Part shown: positions 1-5,833 of the stretch, piece by piece
Numbering within the stretch: position 1 is the stretch's first letter
Layout: the number at the start of each line of letters is the position of its first letter
From: Actinomycetota bacterium
Lineage (GTDB): Bacteria; Actinomycetota; Thermoleophilia; Solirubrobacterales; Solirubrobacteraceae
Length of the DNA: 10,023 nt
Direction: 5' to 3'
Assembly: GCA_019348435.1 (NCBI GenBank)
Contig: JAHWJM010000067.1
Location: 1-10,023, forward strand
Notes under the pieces: model-generated
The model's input: only the letters and a program-made list of their open reading frames with translations
What the model was told of the DNA's origin: nothing
Databases searched by the model: none
Position numbers and translations under genes: made by a program

Positions 1-768
1 GTCGCCCGTGACGACCATCTTGGAGTTGAAGCCGAGCCGCGTCAGGATCATCTTCATCTGCTCGGGGGTGGTGTTCTGCGCCTCGTCGAGGATGATGAAG
101 CTGTCGTTGAGCGTGCGACCGCGCATGAACGCCAGCGGCGCGACCTCGATCTGGCCGCGCTCGAGGTAGGTCGAGACCTTCTCGGCGTCGAGCATGTCGT
201 GCAGGGCGTCGAACAGCGGGCGCAGGTAGGGGTCGATCTTCGCCATGAGGTCGCCGGGCAGGAAGCCCAGCCGTTCGCCCGCCTCGACCGCCGGCCGCGT
301 GAGGATGATCCGGTTGACCTCGCGCCGGCTCAGGGCGGCGGCCGCGAGCGCGACCGCGAGGAACGTCTTGCCCGTGCCGGCGGGGCCGATGCCGAACGTG
401 ATGATGTTGTTGCGGATCGAGTCGACGTAGCGCTTCTGGTTGACGGTCTTCGGCGCCACCTGCTTGGAGCGGTGCTTCCAGACGACGTCCTCGAGGATCT
501 CCGCCGGTGAGCGCTTCTGGTCCAGCGCTCCGGTCACCGCGGCGATCGTGCCGGGCGCGATGTCGTGGCCCTGCTCGATGAGCTCGGCGAGCTCCTTGAC
601 GACGATCGCGGCGGCCTCGACCGATTCCTGCTCGCCGTCGAGCGTGAGCACGTTGCCGCGCAGCCACAGGTCGCACTCGACGTGGCCCTCGAGCGCCCGC
701 AGCACGGCGTCCCCGGTGCCGGCCAGCTCGGTCGCGGCCTGGTTGGAGAGCTCGATCTGAACGCGCAT
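1..768 (-). CDS. phoH: PhoH family ATPase, 3' end cut off by window edge
   Basis: PhoH-like P-loop ATPase of the RecA/helicase-1-like class, a cytoplasmic protein linked in many bacteria to RNA metabolism together with YbeY; its precise substrate is not settled. The first 256 residues are present and the rest lies beyond position 1. A Walker A motif GPAGTGKT is at residues 128-135 and a Walker B FIILDEAQN at about 224-232. The PhoH-typical stretches TRPAVEAGERLGFLPG (157-172) and MRGRTLNDSF (215-224) are intact. The first 110 residues form the small N-terminal domain usual for the family, which is normally about 320-340 aa. The ATG start at 768 shares one base with the yqeY stop (TGATG), so translation is probably coupled. 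It is the last gene of the visible minus-strand run; ybeY would be expected next. Family assignment is very secure. Confidence 0.96.
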   Translation of the reverse strand, partial: MRVQIELSNQAATELAGTGDAVLRALEGHVECDLWLRGNVLTLDGEQESVEAAAIVVKELAELIEQGHDIAPGTIAAVTGALDQKRSPAEILEDVVWKHRSKQVAPKTVNQKRYVDSIRNNIITFGIGPAGTGKTFLAVALAAAALSRREVNRIILTRPAVEAGERLGFLPGDLMAKIDPYLRPLFDALHDMLDAEKVSTYLERGQIEVAPLAFMRGRTLNDSFIILDEAQNTTPEQMKMILTRLGFNSKMVVTGD

Positions 769-1199
769 CAGTGCGCGAGCGCCTCTCGCACGAGCGCCGA
801 GACGCGCCGGCCGTCCGCGCGGCCGTCGACGGCCGCCATGGCCAGCTTCATGACCTGCCCCATGTCCTTCGGCGACTGCGCGCCGGTCTCGGCGACGGCC
901 GCGGCGACGATCGCGCGCACGCTGTCGTCGGGCAGCTCGGCCGGCAGGTAGTTCTCGATGATCCGCGCCTCGGCCTCCTCCCCGCGGGCAAGCTCGTCGC
1001 GGCCCGCGTCACGGAAGGCGCTGGCGGACTCCAGGCGGCGCTTGCGCTCGCGGCGCAGGACGGCGAGCTCGTCGTCGCCGCCTTCCTTGGCCGCCTTCTG
1101 CAGCTCGCTGAGGACGAGCCGCAGCGCTCCGACACGATCCTTCTCGCCGCTCCGCATCGCGGAGACGAGATCCTGCCTCACCGTGTCGGCCAGCGTCAT
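768..1199 (-). CDS. yqeY: GatB/YqeY domain protein
   Basis: Small cytoplasmic protein (143 aa) of the GatB/YqeY family, related to the tail domain of the amidotransferase subunit GatB that contacts tRNA. The role of free-standing YqeY is unproven; a tRNA- or translation-related role is inferred from the family. The N-terminal helical part carries RVGALRLVLSELQ (22-34). The C-terminal part has the family signature around KDMGQVMKLAM followed by GRADGRRVSALV (about 111-137). Length is normal for the family (about 145-150 aa). It starts 7 bases after the ndh stop with no good Shine-Dalgarno, and its own stop overlaps the phoH start by one base. Its position next to phoH is the same relative position as in the Bacillus dnaK-to-era region, supporting the identity. 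Confidence 0.92.
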   Translation of the reverse strand: MTLADTVRQDLVSAMRSGEKDRVGALRLVLSELQKAAKEGGDDELAVLRRERKRRLESASAFRDAGRDELARGEEAEARIIENYLPAELPDDSVRAIVAAAVAETGAQSPKDMGQVMKLAMAAVDGRADGRRVSALVREALAH

Positions 1200-1206
1200 C
1201 TGCCGT

Positions 1207-2541
1207 TCAGGATACGCGGCGCACGGATGGCTTCGAAGCGCTCGCGTCCGCGAGCGGCGGCGCGAGCCCGCGCGCCTCGCCGATGCGGCCCAGCTCAGCG
1301 GTGTCGCGGCCGAACAGCAGGCCGATGTTCCAGTCGACGAGCAGCCGAGCGCGGCGGCCGACGCCGGGCATCATCGCGAGGTGGTACGTGCGGGCGAGCA
1401 TCCAAGCCGGCATGCCGCTCCAGGTGATGGGCCCCGTCGTCGCGACCGCCTTGCGCCGGCCCATGTCCACGAAGACGCCCTTCGTCTTGTAGGTGAAGCA
1501 CCGCGACCGCCCGCCGCCGCCGATCGCGTTGGCGACGTTGCGCCCGACGACCTTGCCCTGACGGATGGCGTGCTGCGCCGTGGGCGGGCAGGACCTGCCC
1601 TTGCGCGCGGGATCGGGCACCGCAGCGCCGTCGCCGATCGCCCAGACGTTGTCGAACCCCGCTACCTGCAGGTGGCTGTCGGTGACGATCCGTCCCTCGC
1701 CCGAGAGCGGCAGGCCGAGCGCGGCGATCACGGGGTTGGGCTCGACGCCGGCCGTCCATACCAGCGTGCGCGTCGGGACGACGTCGCCGTCGCTGAGGCG
1801 CGCGCTGCGTGCCGTGACCTCGTCGAGCGTCGTGTCCGTGCGGATCTGGATGCCGCGGAAGCGCAGCTCGCGCACGGCGAAGTCGGCGAGCTTCGCGCTG
1901 ATCTCCGGCATGACGCGGTCGTTGGCCTCGACGAGGATCCAGCGCATCCCGGTGACGCCACAGCGTGGGTAGAGGTCGATGACGTCCGCCGCGAAGTCCT
2001 GCAGCTCCGCGAGGCCCTCGAGCCCGGCGTAGCCGGCGCCGACGAAGACGTACGTCAGGTATTCCCGGCGGGCTTCGTCGTCCTCGAGCGTCTCGGCGAT
2101 CTCCAGCGTGCGGATGACGTGGTTGCGCACGGCGATCGCCTCGGGCAGCGACTTGAAGCCCAGCGCGTGCTCCTCGACGCCGGGGACCGGCGGCGTGCGG
2201 CTCACCGACCCCACCGACACGATGAGCTGGTCGTAGGCGAGCGCGTGCTCTGTGCCGTCCAGCGATCGGACGTGCAGGACGTTGCGCTCCGGCGAAGCGC
2301 CGGTGATCTTGCCCAGGCGCAGGTGGATCGACTCGTCGAGCTCCTCGCGCAGCGGCACGACCACGTGGCGCGGCTCGAGCGTGCCGGCCGCGGCGCCCGG
2401 CAGCAGCGGCGTGTAGAGCATGAAGTTGTCCTCGGTGACGAGGCGCAACCGGGCGCTGTGCGGCGGCAGGACCCGGGCGAGCGTGCGCGCCGCGTAGAAG
2501 CCGCCGAAGCCGCCCCCGGCGATGATCACGTTCCACGCCAT
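1207..2541 (-). CDS. ndh: Type II NADH dehydrogenase (NDH-2), FAD-dependent
   Basis: Single-subunit, non-proton-pumping NADH:quinone oxidoreductase, a peripheral membrane flavoprotein feeding electrons from NADH to the quinone pool. The 444-aa protein has two Rossmann folds: the FAD dinucleotide motif GGGFGG (9-14) and the NAD motif VGAGYAGLEG (167-176). The second FAD contact NVWAIGDGA (298-306) is followed by AQHAIRQG (322-329), which matches the AQxAxxQG quinone-site motif of NDH-2. The C-terminal segment LLVDWNIGLLFGRD (400-413) is the usual membrane-association helix. The ATG at 2541 was chosen because the protein then begins directly at the first beta strand (MAWNVIIAGGG); the longer open frame upstream overlaps prmA and is a shadow. 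It lies 62 bp after prmA and 7 bp before yqeY, so it is probably co-transcribed. A ferredoxin- or other quinone-reductase role cannot be excluded from sequence alone. Confidence 0.9.
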   Translation of the reverse strand: MAWNVIIAGGGFGGFYAARTLARVLPPHSARLRLVTEDNFMLYTPLLPGAAAGTLEPRHVVVPLREELDESIHLRLGKITGASPERNVLHVRSLDGTEHALAYDQLIVSVGSVSRTPPVPGVEEHALGFKSLPEAIAVRNHVIRTLEIAETLEDDEARREYLTYVFVGAGYAGLEGLAELQDFAADVIDLYPRCGVTGMRWILVEANDRVMPEISAKLADFAVRELRFRGIQIRTDTTLDEVTARSARLSDGDVVPTRTLVWTAGVEPNPVIAALGLPLSGEGRIVTDSHLQVAGFDNVWAIGDGAAVPDPARKGRSCPPTAQHAIRQGKVVGRNVANAIGGGGRSRCFTYKTKGVFVDMGRRKAVATTGPITWSGMPAWMLARTYHLAMMPGVGRRARLLVDWNIGLLFGRDTAELGRIGEARGLAPPLADASASKPSVRRVS

Positions 2542-2564
2542 GAGGCCGCAGCGTATCCGCGTCA

Positions 2565-2583
2565 GCGCCGCTTGAACCGGCGC
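2565..2583 (-). repeat. Inverted repeat in the prmA-ndh gap
   Basis: In the 62-bp gap between prmA and ndh, 6-bp arms GCGCCG and CGGCGC flank a 7-base loop. A second, overlapping pairing is possible between CTTGA and TCAAG on the minus strand. No T-tract follows, so this is not a clear terminator; it could be an attenuation or mRNA-processing hairpin, or chance in GC-rich DNA. Confidence 0.35.
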
Positions 2584-2603
2584 ATGCTCAAGGGCCTCGG
2601 CGC

Positions 2604-3431
2604 TCAGGGCACGAGCGTCAGCGCCGCCCAGTCGCCGTGCTCGCGCCGCGCCTGCTCGCGCAGCCCCTGCTCGCGCGCGAACGCGCCCGCGATCGCGTCG
2701 GCCTCCGTGCGCAGCAGGCCGCTGACGATCAGGGTGCGCGGAGGCTCGCCCGCAAAGCCGTTCTCGGCGATGTGCGCCAGCAGCGGGCGCAGCAGGTTGG
2801 CGACGACCGTCGGCGCACTCGGCGCCGCGCCGTCGCCGTGCAGGAGGTCGCCGTGGCGCAGGTCGAGCGTGACGGCGTTGGCCCGCGCGTTCTCGCGCGC
2901 GGCCTCGACGGCCGTGTGCTCGTGGTCGAGGCCGCTGACGGGGTTCCAGCCCAGCTTGGCGGCGACGATCGCGAGTACGCCCGAGCCGCAGCCGAGGTCG
3001 ACGAGCGGCCCGCCGGGCTCGTCCAGCGCGAGCAGCGCCTCCAGGCACAGCCGCGTCGTCGCGTGCGCGCCGGTGCCGAAGGCCTGGTTGGGCTCGATGA
3101 CGATGTCCAGCAGGCTTCCCGGGTCCGCCGGCGGGTCCGCCCACGGCGGACGGACGTGCAGCCGCCCGCCGATCGTGACCGGCACGTGGAAGTCGCGCCA
3201 GCGCGAGGCCCAGTCGTCGGCGATCCGCGTCGTGGTCACCGCGACGAGCGCGTCGCCGGCGGCGGCGCGCACCGCGGGCAGCGTCGGCAGCTCGCCCTCC
3301 GCGCCGTAGACGGCGTACTCGACGGTCTCCCCGTGATCGACCTCCTCGACCCCGGCTGGCGCCAGCGCCAGCAGCTCGGCCAGCGCGACCTCCGCCTCCG
3401 CGCGGGCGACGCGGATCGCCAGGCGGATCAT
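2604..3431 (-). CDS. prmA: Ribosomal protein L11 methyltransferase PrmA
   Basis: SAM-dependent class I methyltransferase predicted to methylate lysine and N-terminal amino groups of ribosomal protein L11. The 275-aa protein has a small N-terminal substrate-recognition domain (about 1-60) and a linker with the family feature W-x-x-R-W-R-D-F (74-81). The PrmA signature EPNQAFGTGAHATTRL is at 113-128, the SAM-binding motif I VDLGCGSGVLAI at 144-155, and the motif VVANLLRPLL at 209-218 takes the place of the N-I/L-L motif of PrmA. Length is slightly below the E. coli protein (293 aa). The ATG at 3431 gives the expected N-terminal beta strand; no strong Shine-Dalgarno precedes it. It follows dnaJ after 52 bp, matching the dnaJ-prmA order known in Firmicutes. 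Few actinobacteria are expected to have prmA, so its presence has some taxonomic value. Confidence 0.9.
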   Translation of the reverse strand: MIRLAIRVARAEAEVALAELLALAPAGVEEVDHGETVEYAVYGAEGELPTLPAVRAAAGDALVAVTTTRIADDWASRWRDFHVPVTIGGRLHVRPPWADPPADPGSLLDIVIEPNQAFGTGAHATTRLCLEALLALDEPGGPLVDLGCGSGVLAIVAAKLGWNPVSGLDHEHTAVEAARENARANAVTLDLRHGDLLHGDGAAPSAPTVVANLLRPLLAHIAENGFAGEPPRTLIVSGLLRTEADAIAGAFAREQGLREQARREHGDWAALTLVP

Positions 3432-3483
3432 CGTGAGCGACGCCGGTTCGGCTCGACGATGACCACCGGCGACAATGGCGCTG

Positions 3484-4596
3484 TCAACCCTGCAGGGCGC
3501 GCTTGAGCTTGGCGAACATCGACTCCTCGGACTTCGTGTTGGAGTCGGTCATCGTCTCCGCCAGGCGCTCCATCAGCCGCCTCTGCTCGTCCGTGAGCTG
3601 GCGCGGGATGATCACGTTGGCGATGACGCGCAGGTCGCCGCGGCGGCCCGGCCGGCGCAGGTGCGGCATGCCGCGCCCGCGCAGCTCGTAGGATTCGCCG
3701 GGCTGCGTGCCCGGGCGGATGTGCACGTCCTCGACGCCCTCGAGCGTCGGCACCTCGAGCTTCGCGCCGAGCGCCGCCATCGGGGCCGGCACGTCGACGA
3801 CGGTGACGAGATCGTTGCCATCGCGGATGAACTGCTCGTGGGGGGCGATCGTGACGTGGACGTAGAGGTCGCCCTGCGGACCGCCCGCGTCGCCGGCGTG
3901 GCCGCGCCCGGTCAGGCGGATGCGCTGGCCGTCGGCGATCCCGGCCGGGATGTCGACGCTGACGGCGTGCGTGAGCACCTCGCGCCCGCGTCCACCGCAG
4001 TGCCTGCAGCGCTTCTCGGCGACCTTGCCGTCGCCGCCGCAGACGTCGCAGGAGACCGTCCGCGCGATCTGACCGAACGGCGTGCGGCTGACGGCCTGCA
4101 GGACGCCGTTGCCGTCGCAGCGATGGCACGTCTTGATCGGCGTGCCCGGCTCGGCACCGTTGCCGTGGCAGCGCCCGCAGCGGTCGACGACCTCGTAGCC
4201 CACGTCGACGGGCGCCCCGGCGGCCGCCTGCTCGAGCGTGATCTCCACCGTGGCCTGCACGTCGCCGCCCGAGCGCGCGCCCATGCCGCCGCCGAAGCCG
4301 CCGCCGAAGAACGTCTCGAAGAGGTCCGAGATCGAGCCGAAGCCCTCGTAGCTGGGCGCCTGGCCGCCGCGCCTCAGGCCCTCGTGGCCGTAGCGGTCAT
4401 AGACCTGGCGGCGCTCGGGGTCGGAGAGGATCTCGTACGCCTCGGCGCACTCCTTGAACTTCTCCTCGGCCTGCGGGTCGTGGTTGTTGACGTCGGGATG
4501 CAGCTCGCGCGCGAGCTTGCGAAAGGCCGTCTTGAGCTCGCCCTCGTCGGCGTCGCGGCCGACGCCGAGCACCTCGTAGCAGTCGCGCTTGGTCAC
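3484..4596 (-). CDS. dnaJ: Chaperone protein DnaJ (type A, four zinc repeats)
   Basis: Hsp40 co-chaperone that stimulates DnaK ATPase activity and delivers unfolded clients in the cytoplasm. The 370-aa protein has the full type A layout. The J domain (5-70) carries HPD at 33-35. A Gly/Phe-rich linker lies at about 86-111. Four CxxCxGxG zinc-binding repeats begin at Cys140, Cys157, Cys183 and Cys197. C-terminal beta domains and a short dimerisation tail follow. The start is GTG at 4596, overlapping the hrcA stop by four bases (GTGA), so it is very likely translationally coupled to hrcA. Placement directly behind hrcA, with no grpE or dnaK between, resembles the actinobacterial dnaJ2 locus; a second dnaJ next to dnaK elsewhere in the genome is therefore likely (inference). 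Confidence 0.96.
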   Translation of the reverse strand: MTKRDCYEVLGVGRDADEGELKTAFRKLARELHPDVNNHDPQAEEKFKECAEAYEILSDPERRQVYDRYGHEGLRRGGQAPSYEGFGSISDLFETFFGGGFGGGMGARSGGDVQATVEITLEQAAAGAPVDVGYEVVDRCGRCHGNGAEPGTPIKTCHRCDGNGVLQAVSRTPFGQIARTVSCDVCGGDGKVAEKRCRHCGGRGREVLTHAVSVDIPAGIADGQRIRLTGRGHAGDAGGPQGDLYVHVTIAPHEQFIRDGNDLVTVVDVPAPMAALGAKLEVPTLEGVEDVHIRPGTQPGESYELRGRGMPHLRRPGRRGDLRVIANVIIPRQLTDEQRRLMERLAETMTDSNTKSEESMFAKLKRALQG

Positions 4597-5609
4597 GCGT
4601 CGTAGACGTCTTCGACGAAGCGCGAGAGCTGGGTGGCAGCCTCGCGGACGACGCCGATCGTCGCCGCGTAGTCCATCGCCACCGGTCCGATCAGCGAGAC
4701 CGTGCCCAGCGGCCTCAACGGCAGGCCATAGCCGGCGGCGACCATCGCCAGGGAGCGCAGGCCCGGCGCCTCGTTCTCGGCGCCTATGCGCACGACGACG
4801 TCGCTGCGGTCGCCGAGCGCGTTGCGCAGCATCTCCAGCAGGGCGACGCGTCCCTCGAGCATCCCCATGAGCGCGTTGATCTGCGAGAGGTCGTGGAAGC
4901 GGTGCTCGTGCAGCAGCCGCGCCGCGCCGTCGACGTACAGCGTGTCCTCGGCCGTCGCCGCGAGATCGGTGAACGCCGGCATGAGCGAGTCCAGGAAGCG
5001 GCGCTCGCTCGACGGGAGCGTCCGGTCCGCCAGCCGCGCATGCAGCTTGCGCGCGCCGAGGTCGATGCCGGCGAGCTGCTCGTTGAGAAACTCCGCCGCC
5101 CAGGCGACGAGGCCGCTGTCGACAGCCGCCGAGAAGGTCAGGACGCGCTTGGAGACGCCGCCGGTCGAGGTGATGATCACGACCATCACGATCTGCGGCT
5201 GCAGGAGCAGCACCTCGATGTGGCGGATCGTCGCGGTGTCCAGCGGCGGGGCGGACACGATGGCCAGGAGGTTGGTGATCTGCGAGAGCGTCTCGGTCGT
5301 AGCGCGCATCGCCTCGTCGACCTCGCGGCGCGTGAGCTCGAGCTCGAGCGCTGCGCGCTCGCGCTTGTCGGGCAGGAGGCGGTCGACGAAGTAGCGAAAG
5401 CCCATGTCGGTCGGCACGCGCCCCGCGGAGGTGTGCGGATGCGCGAGCAGCCCGTGCTCCTCGAGCATCGCGAGCTCGTGGCGCACCGTCGACGGCCCGG
5501 CCTGCAGGTCGGGGTCGGCCGCGAGCGTGCGCGATGCGACGGGCTGGACGGTCGCCTGGTAGGCGAGCACGACCTTGCGCAGGATCAGCTCTTGGCGCGG
5601 CGTGAGCAC
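4593..5609 (-). CDS. hrcA: Heat-inducible transcription repressor HrcA
   Basis: Dimeric repressor of class I heat-shock genes, which normally binds the CIRCE operator and is kept active by GroEL. With the GTG start at 5609 the product is 338 aa, the normal HrcA size. The N-terminal winged helix begins LTPRQELILRKVV (2-14) and includes PSTVRHELAMLEEHGLL (39-55). The wing motif HPHTSAGRVPTDMGFRYFVD is at 57-76. The C-terminal signature LGTVSLIGPVAMDY is at 301-314. The open frame continues upstream to 5765, but that extension is low-complexity and unlike HrcA, and family proteins start at the LTPRQ motif, so the GTG is preferred. A TACAAT box lies 7 bases upstream of the GTG, suggesting a leaderless transcript. 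No CIRCE element (TTAGCACTC-N9-GAGTGCTAA) is visible, so autoregulation by the classical site is not supported here. Confidence 0.94.
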   Translation of the reverse strand: MLTPRQELILRKVVLAYQATVQPVASRTLAADPDLQAGPSTVRHELAMLEEHGLLAHPHTSAGRVPTDMGFRYFVDRLLPDKRERAALELELTRREVDEAMRATTETLSQITNLLAIVSAPPLDTATIRHIEVLLLQPQIVMVVIITSTGGVSKRVLTFSAAVDSGLVAWAAEFLNEQLAGIDLGARKLHARLADRTLPSSERRFLDSLMPAFTDLAATAEDTLYVDGAARLLHEHRFHDLSQINALMGMLEGRVALLEMLRNALGDRSDVVVRIGAENEAPGLRSLAMVAAGYGLPLRPLGTVSLIGPVAMDYAATIGVVREAATQLSRFVEDVYDA

Positions 5610-5616
5610 GCGGTCG

Positions 5617-5622
5617 ATTGTA
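5617..5622 (-). promoter_or_regulatory. Putative -10 box of the hrcA promoter
   Basis: On the minus strand TACAAT (five of six matches to TATAAT) ends 7 bases before the hrcA GTG. This would place the transcription start at or next to the start codon, giving a leaderless mRNA, which is common in actinobacteria. The -35 is poor; TTCGCC at 18-bp spacing is the best candidate. Confidence 0.5.
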
Positions 5623-5653
5623 CGAGCGCCGGTCGGCGGCGGCGGCGAACAGG

Positions 5654-5683
5654 TTGACGCGATCGGCGGTTCGGAGATAGATT
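5654..5683 (+). promoter_or_regulatory. Sigma70-like promoter for the methyltransferase gene
   Basis: TTGACG (5654-5659) and TAGATT (5678-5683) are separated by 18 bp. The first matches the -35 consensus at five of six positions and the second fits the actinobacterial TANNNT -10 pattern. Transcription would start near 5690, about 140 nt before the ATG at 5830. It is divergent from the putative hrcA promoter, with about 30 bp between the two sets of elements. Confidence 0.5.
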
Positions 5684-5689
5684 CGACGC

Positions 5690-5829
5690 TGAGGAGACGG
5701 GTCTGTCTCTCACACGCACAAGGGAACTTACGTGGGAGTCGGCCCAGGCGAGAAGCGCGGCGCATCCGCCGCTTCGCAAGCGCACGCGGCGGTTAGCAGC
5801 CTGCAAGAGACCAACACGAGGAGACACGC
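5690..5829 (+). promoter_or_regulatory. Structured 5' leader with alternative hairpins
   Basis: The predicted untranslated leader of the MetE-like gene. Hairpin A pairs GAAGC plus GGCG (5752-5762) with CGCC plus GCTTC (5767-5775), with a two-base bulge. Hairpin B pairs CCGCCGC (5766-5772) with GCGGCGG (5786-5792). A and B share bases and cannot form together. GTCTC at 5705-5709 is complementary to three GAGAC copies: 5694-5698, 5807-5811 and 5821-5825, the last lying in the Shine-Dalgarno region. The layout fits translational control of ribosome access, but I do not recognise a known riboswitch class; SAM-I, SAM-IV, SAH and cobalamin cores were looked for by eye and not found. Function is inferred from pairing potential only. 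Confidence 0.4.
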
Positions 5830-5833
5830 ATGA
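5732..5833 (+). CDS. Possible 33-codon upstream ORF / leader peptide
   Basis: A GTG at 5732 opens a 33-residue frame. AGGGA at 5721-5725 lies 6 bases upstream as a possible ribosome-binding site. The frame ends at TGA 5831-5833, inside ATGA with the next gene's ATG at 5830, the arrangement typical of translational coupling. The peptide is rich in Ala, Ser and Gly, with no run of a regulatory amino acid and no recognisable domain. Third-codon-position GC is about 73%, lower than in the neighbouring genes, which argues against strong coding selection. It may be chance; it would compete with the hairpins of the same leader. Confidence 0.22.
   Translation: MGVGPGEKRGASAASQAHAAVSSLQETNTRRHA
5818..5824 (+). 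promoter_or_regulatory. Shine-Dalgarno site GAGGAGA
   Basis: GAGGAGA sits 5 bases before the ATG at 5830 and is the strongest ribosome-binding site in the window, fixing this start. The octamer GAGGAGAC also occurs at 5691-5698, at the start of the predicted leader. Confidence 0.75.

Noticed and set aside
2542..3144. 200-residue N-terminal extension of the NDH-2 frame
   Set aside because: It overlaps prmA in another frame, is Arg/Ala/Gly-rich and lacks any domain; the FAD motif begins right after the ATG at 2541.
958..3309. A very long open frame (783 codons) on the plus strand
   Set aside because: It lies antisense to yqeY, ndh and prmA, which have clear motifs; long antisense frames are expected at this GC content, and its Arg/Ala/Ser-rich translation resembles no protein family.
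3482..3487. TTGACA on the minus strand as a -35 box for prmA
   Set aside because: No TANNNT hexamer lies at 16-19 bp spacing, and the hexamer overlaps the dnaJ stop codon.
5714..5726. ACGCACAAGGGAA resembling the start of the GEMM (c-di-GMP-I) riboswitch
   Set aside because: The following conserved GGACGCAAAGC-type segment and tetraloop/receptor helices are absent.
5610..5765. Upstream extension of hrcA
   Set aside because: HrcA proteins start at the LTPRQ motif, and the extension would cover both putative promoters.
5793..5804. TTAGCAGCCTGC as a CIRCE half-site
   Set aside because: Only the first six bases match TTAGCACTC, and no GAGTGCTAA arm follows at the right distance.
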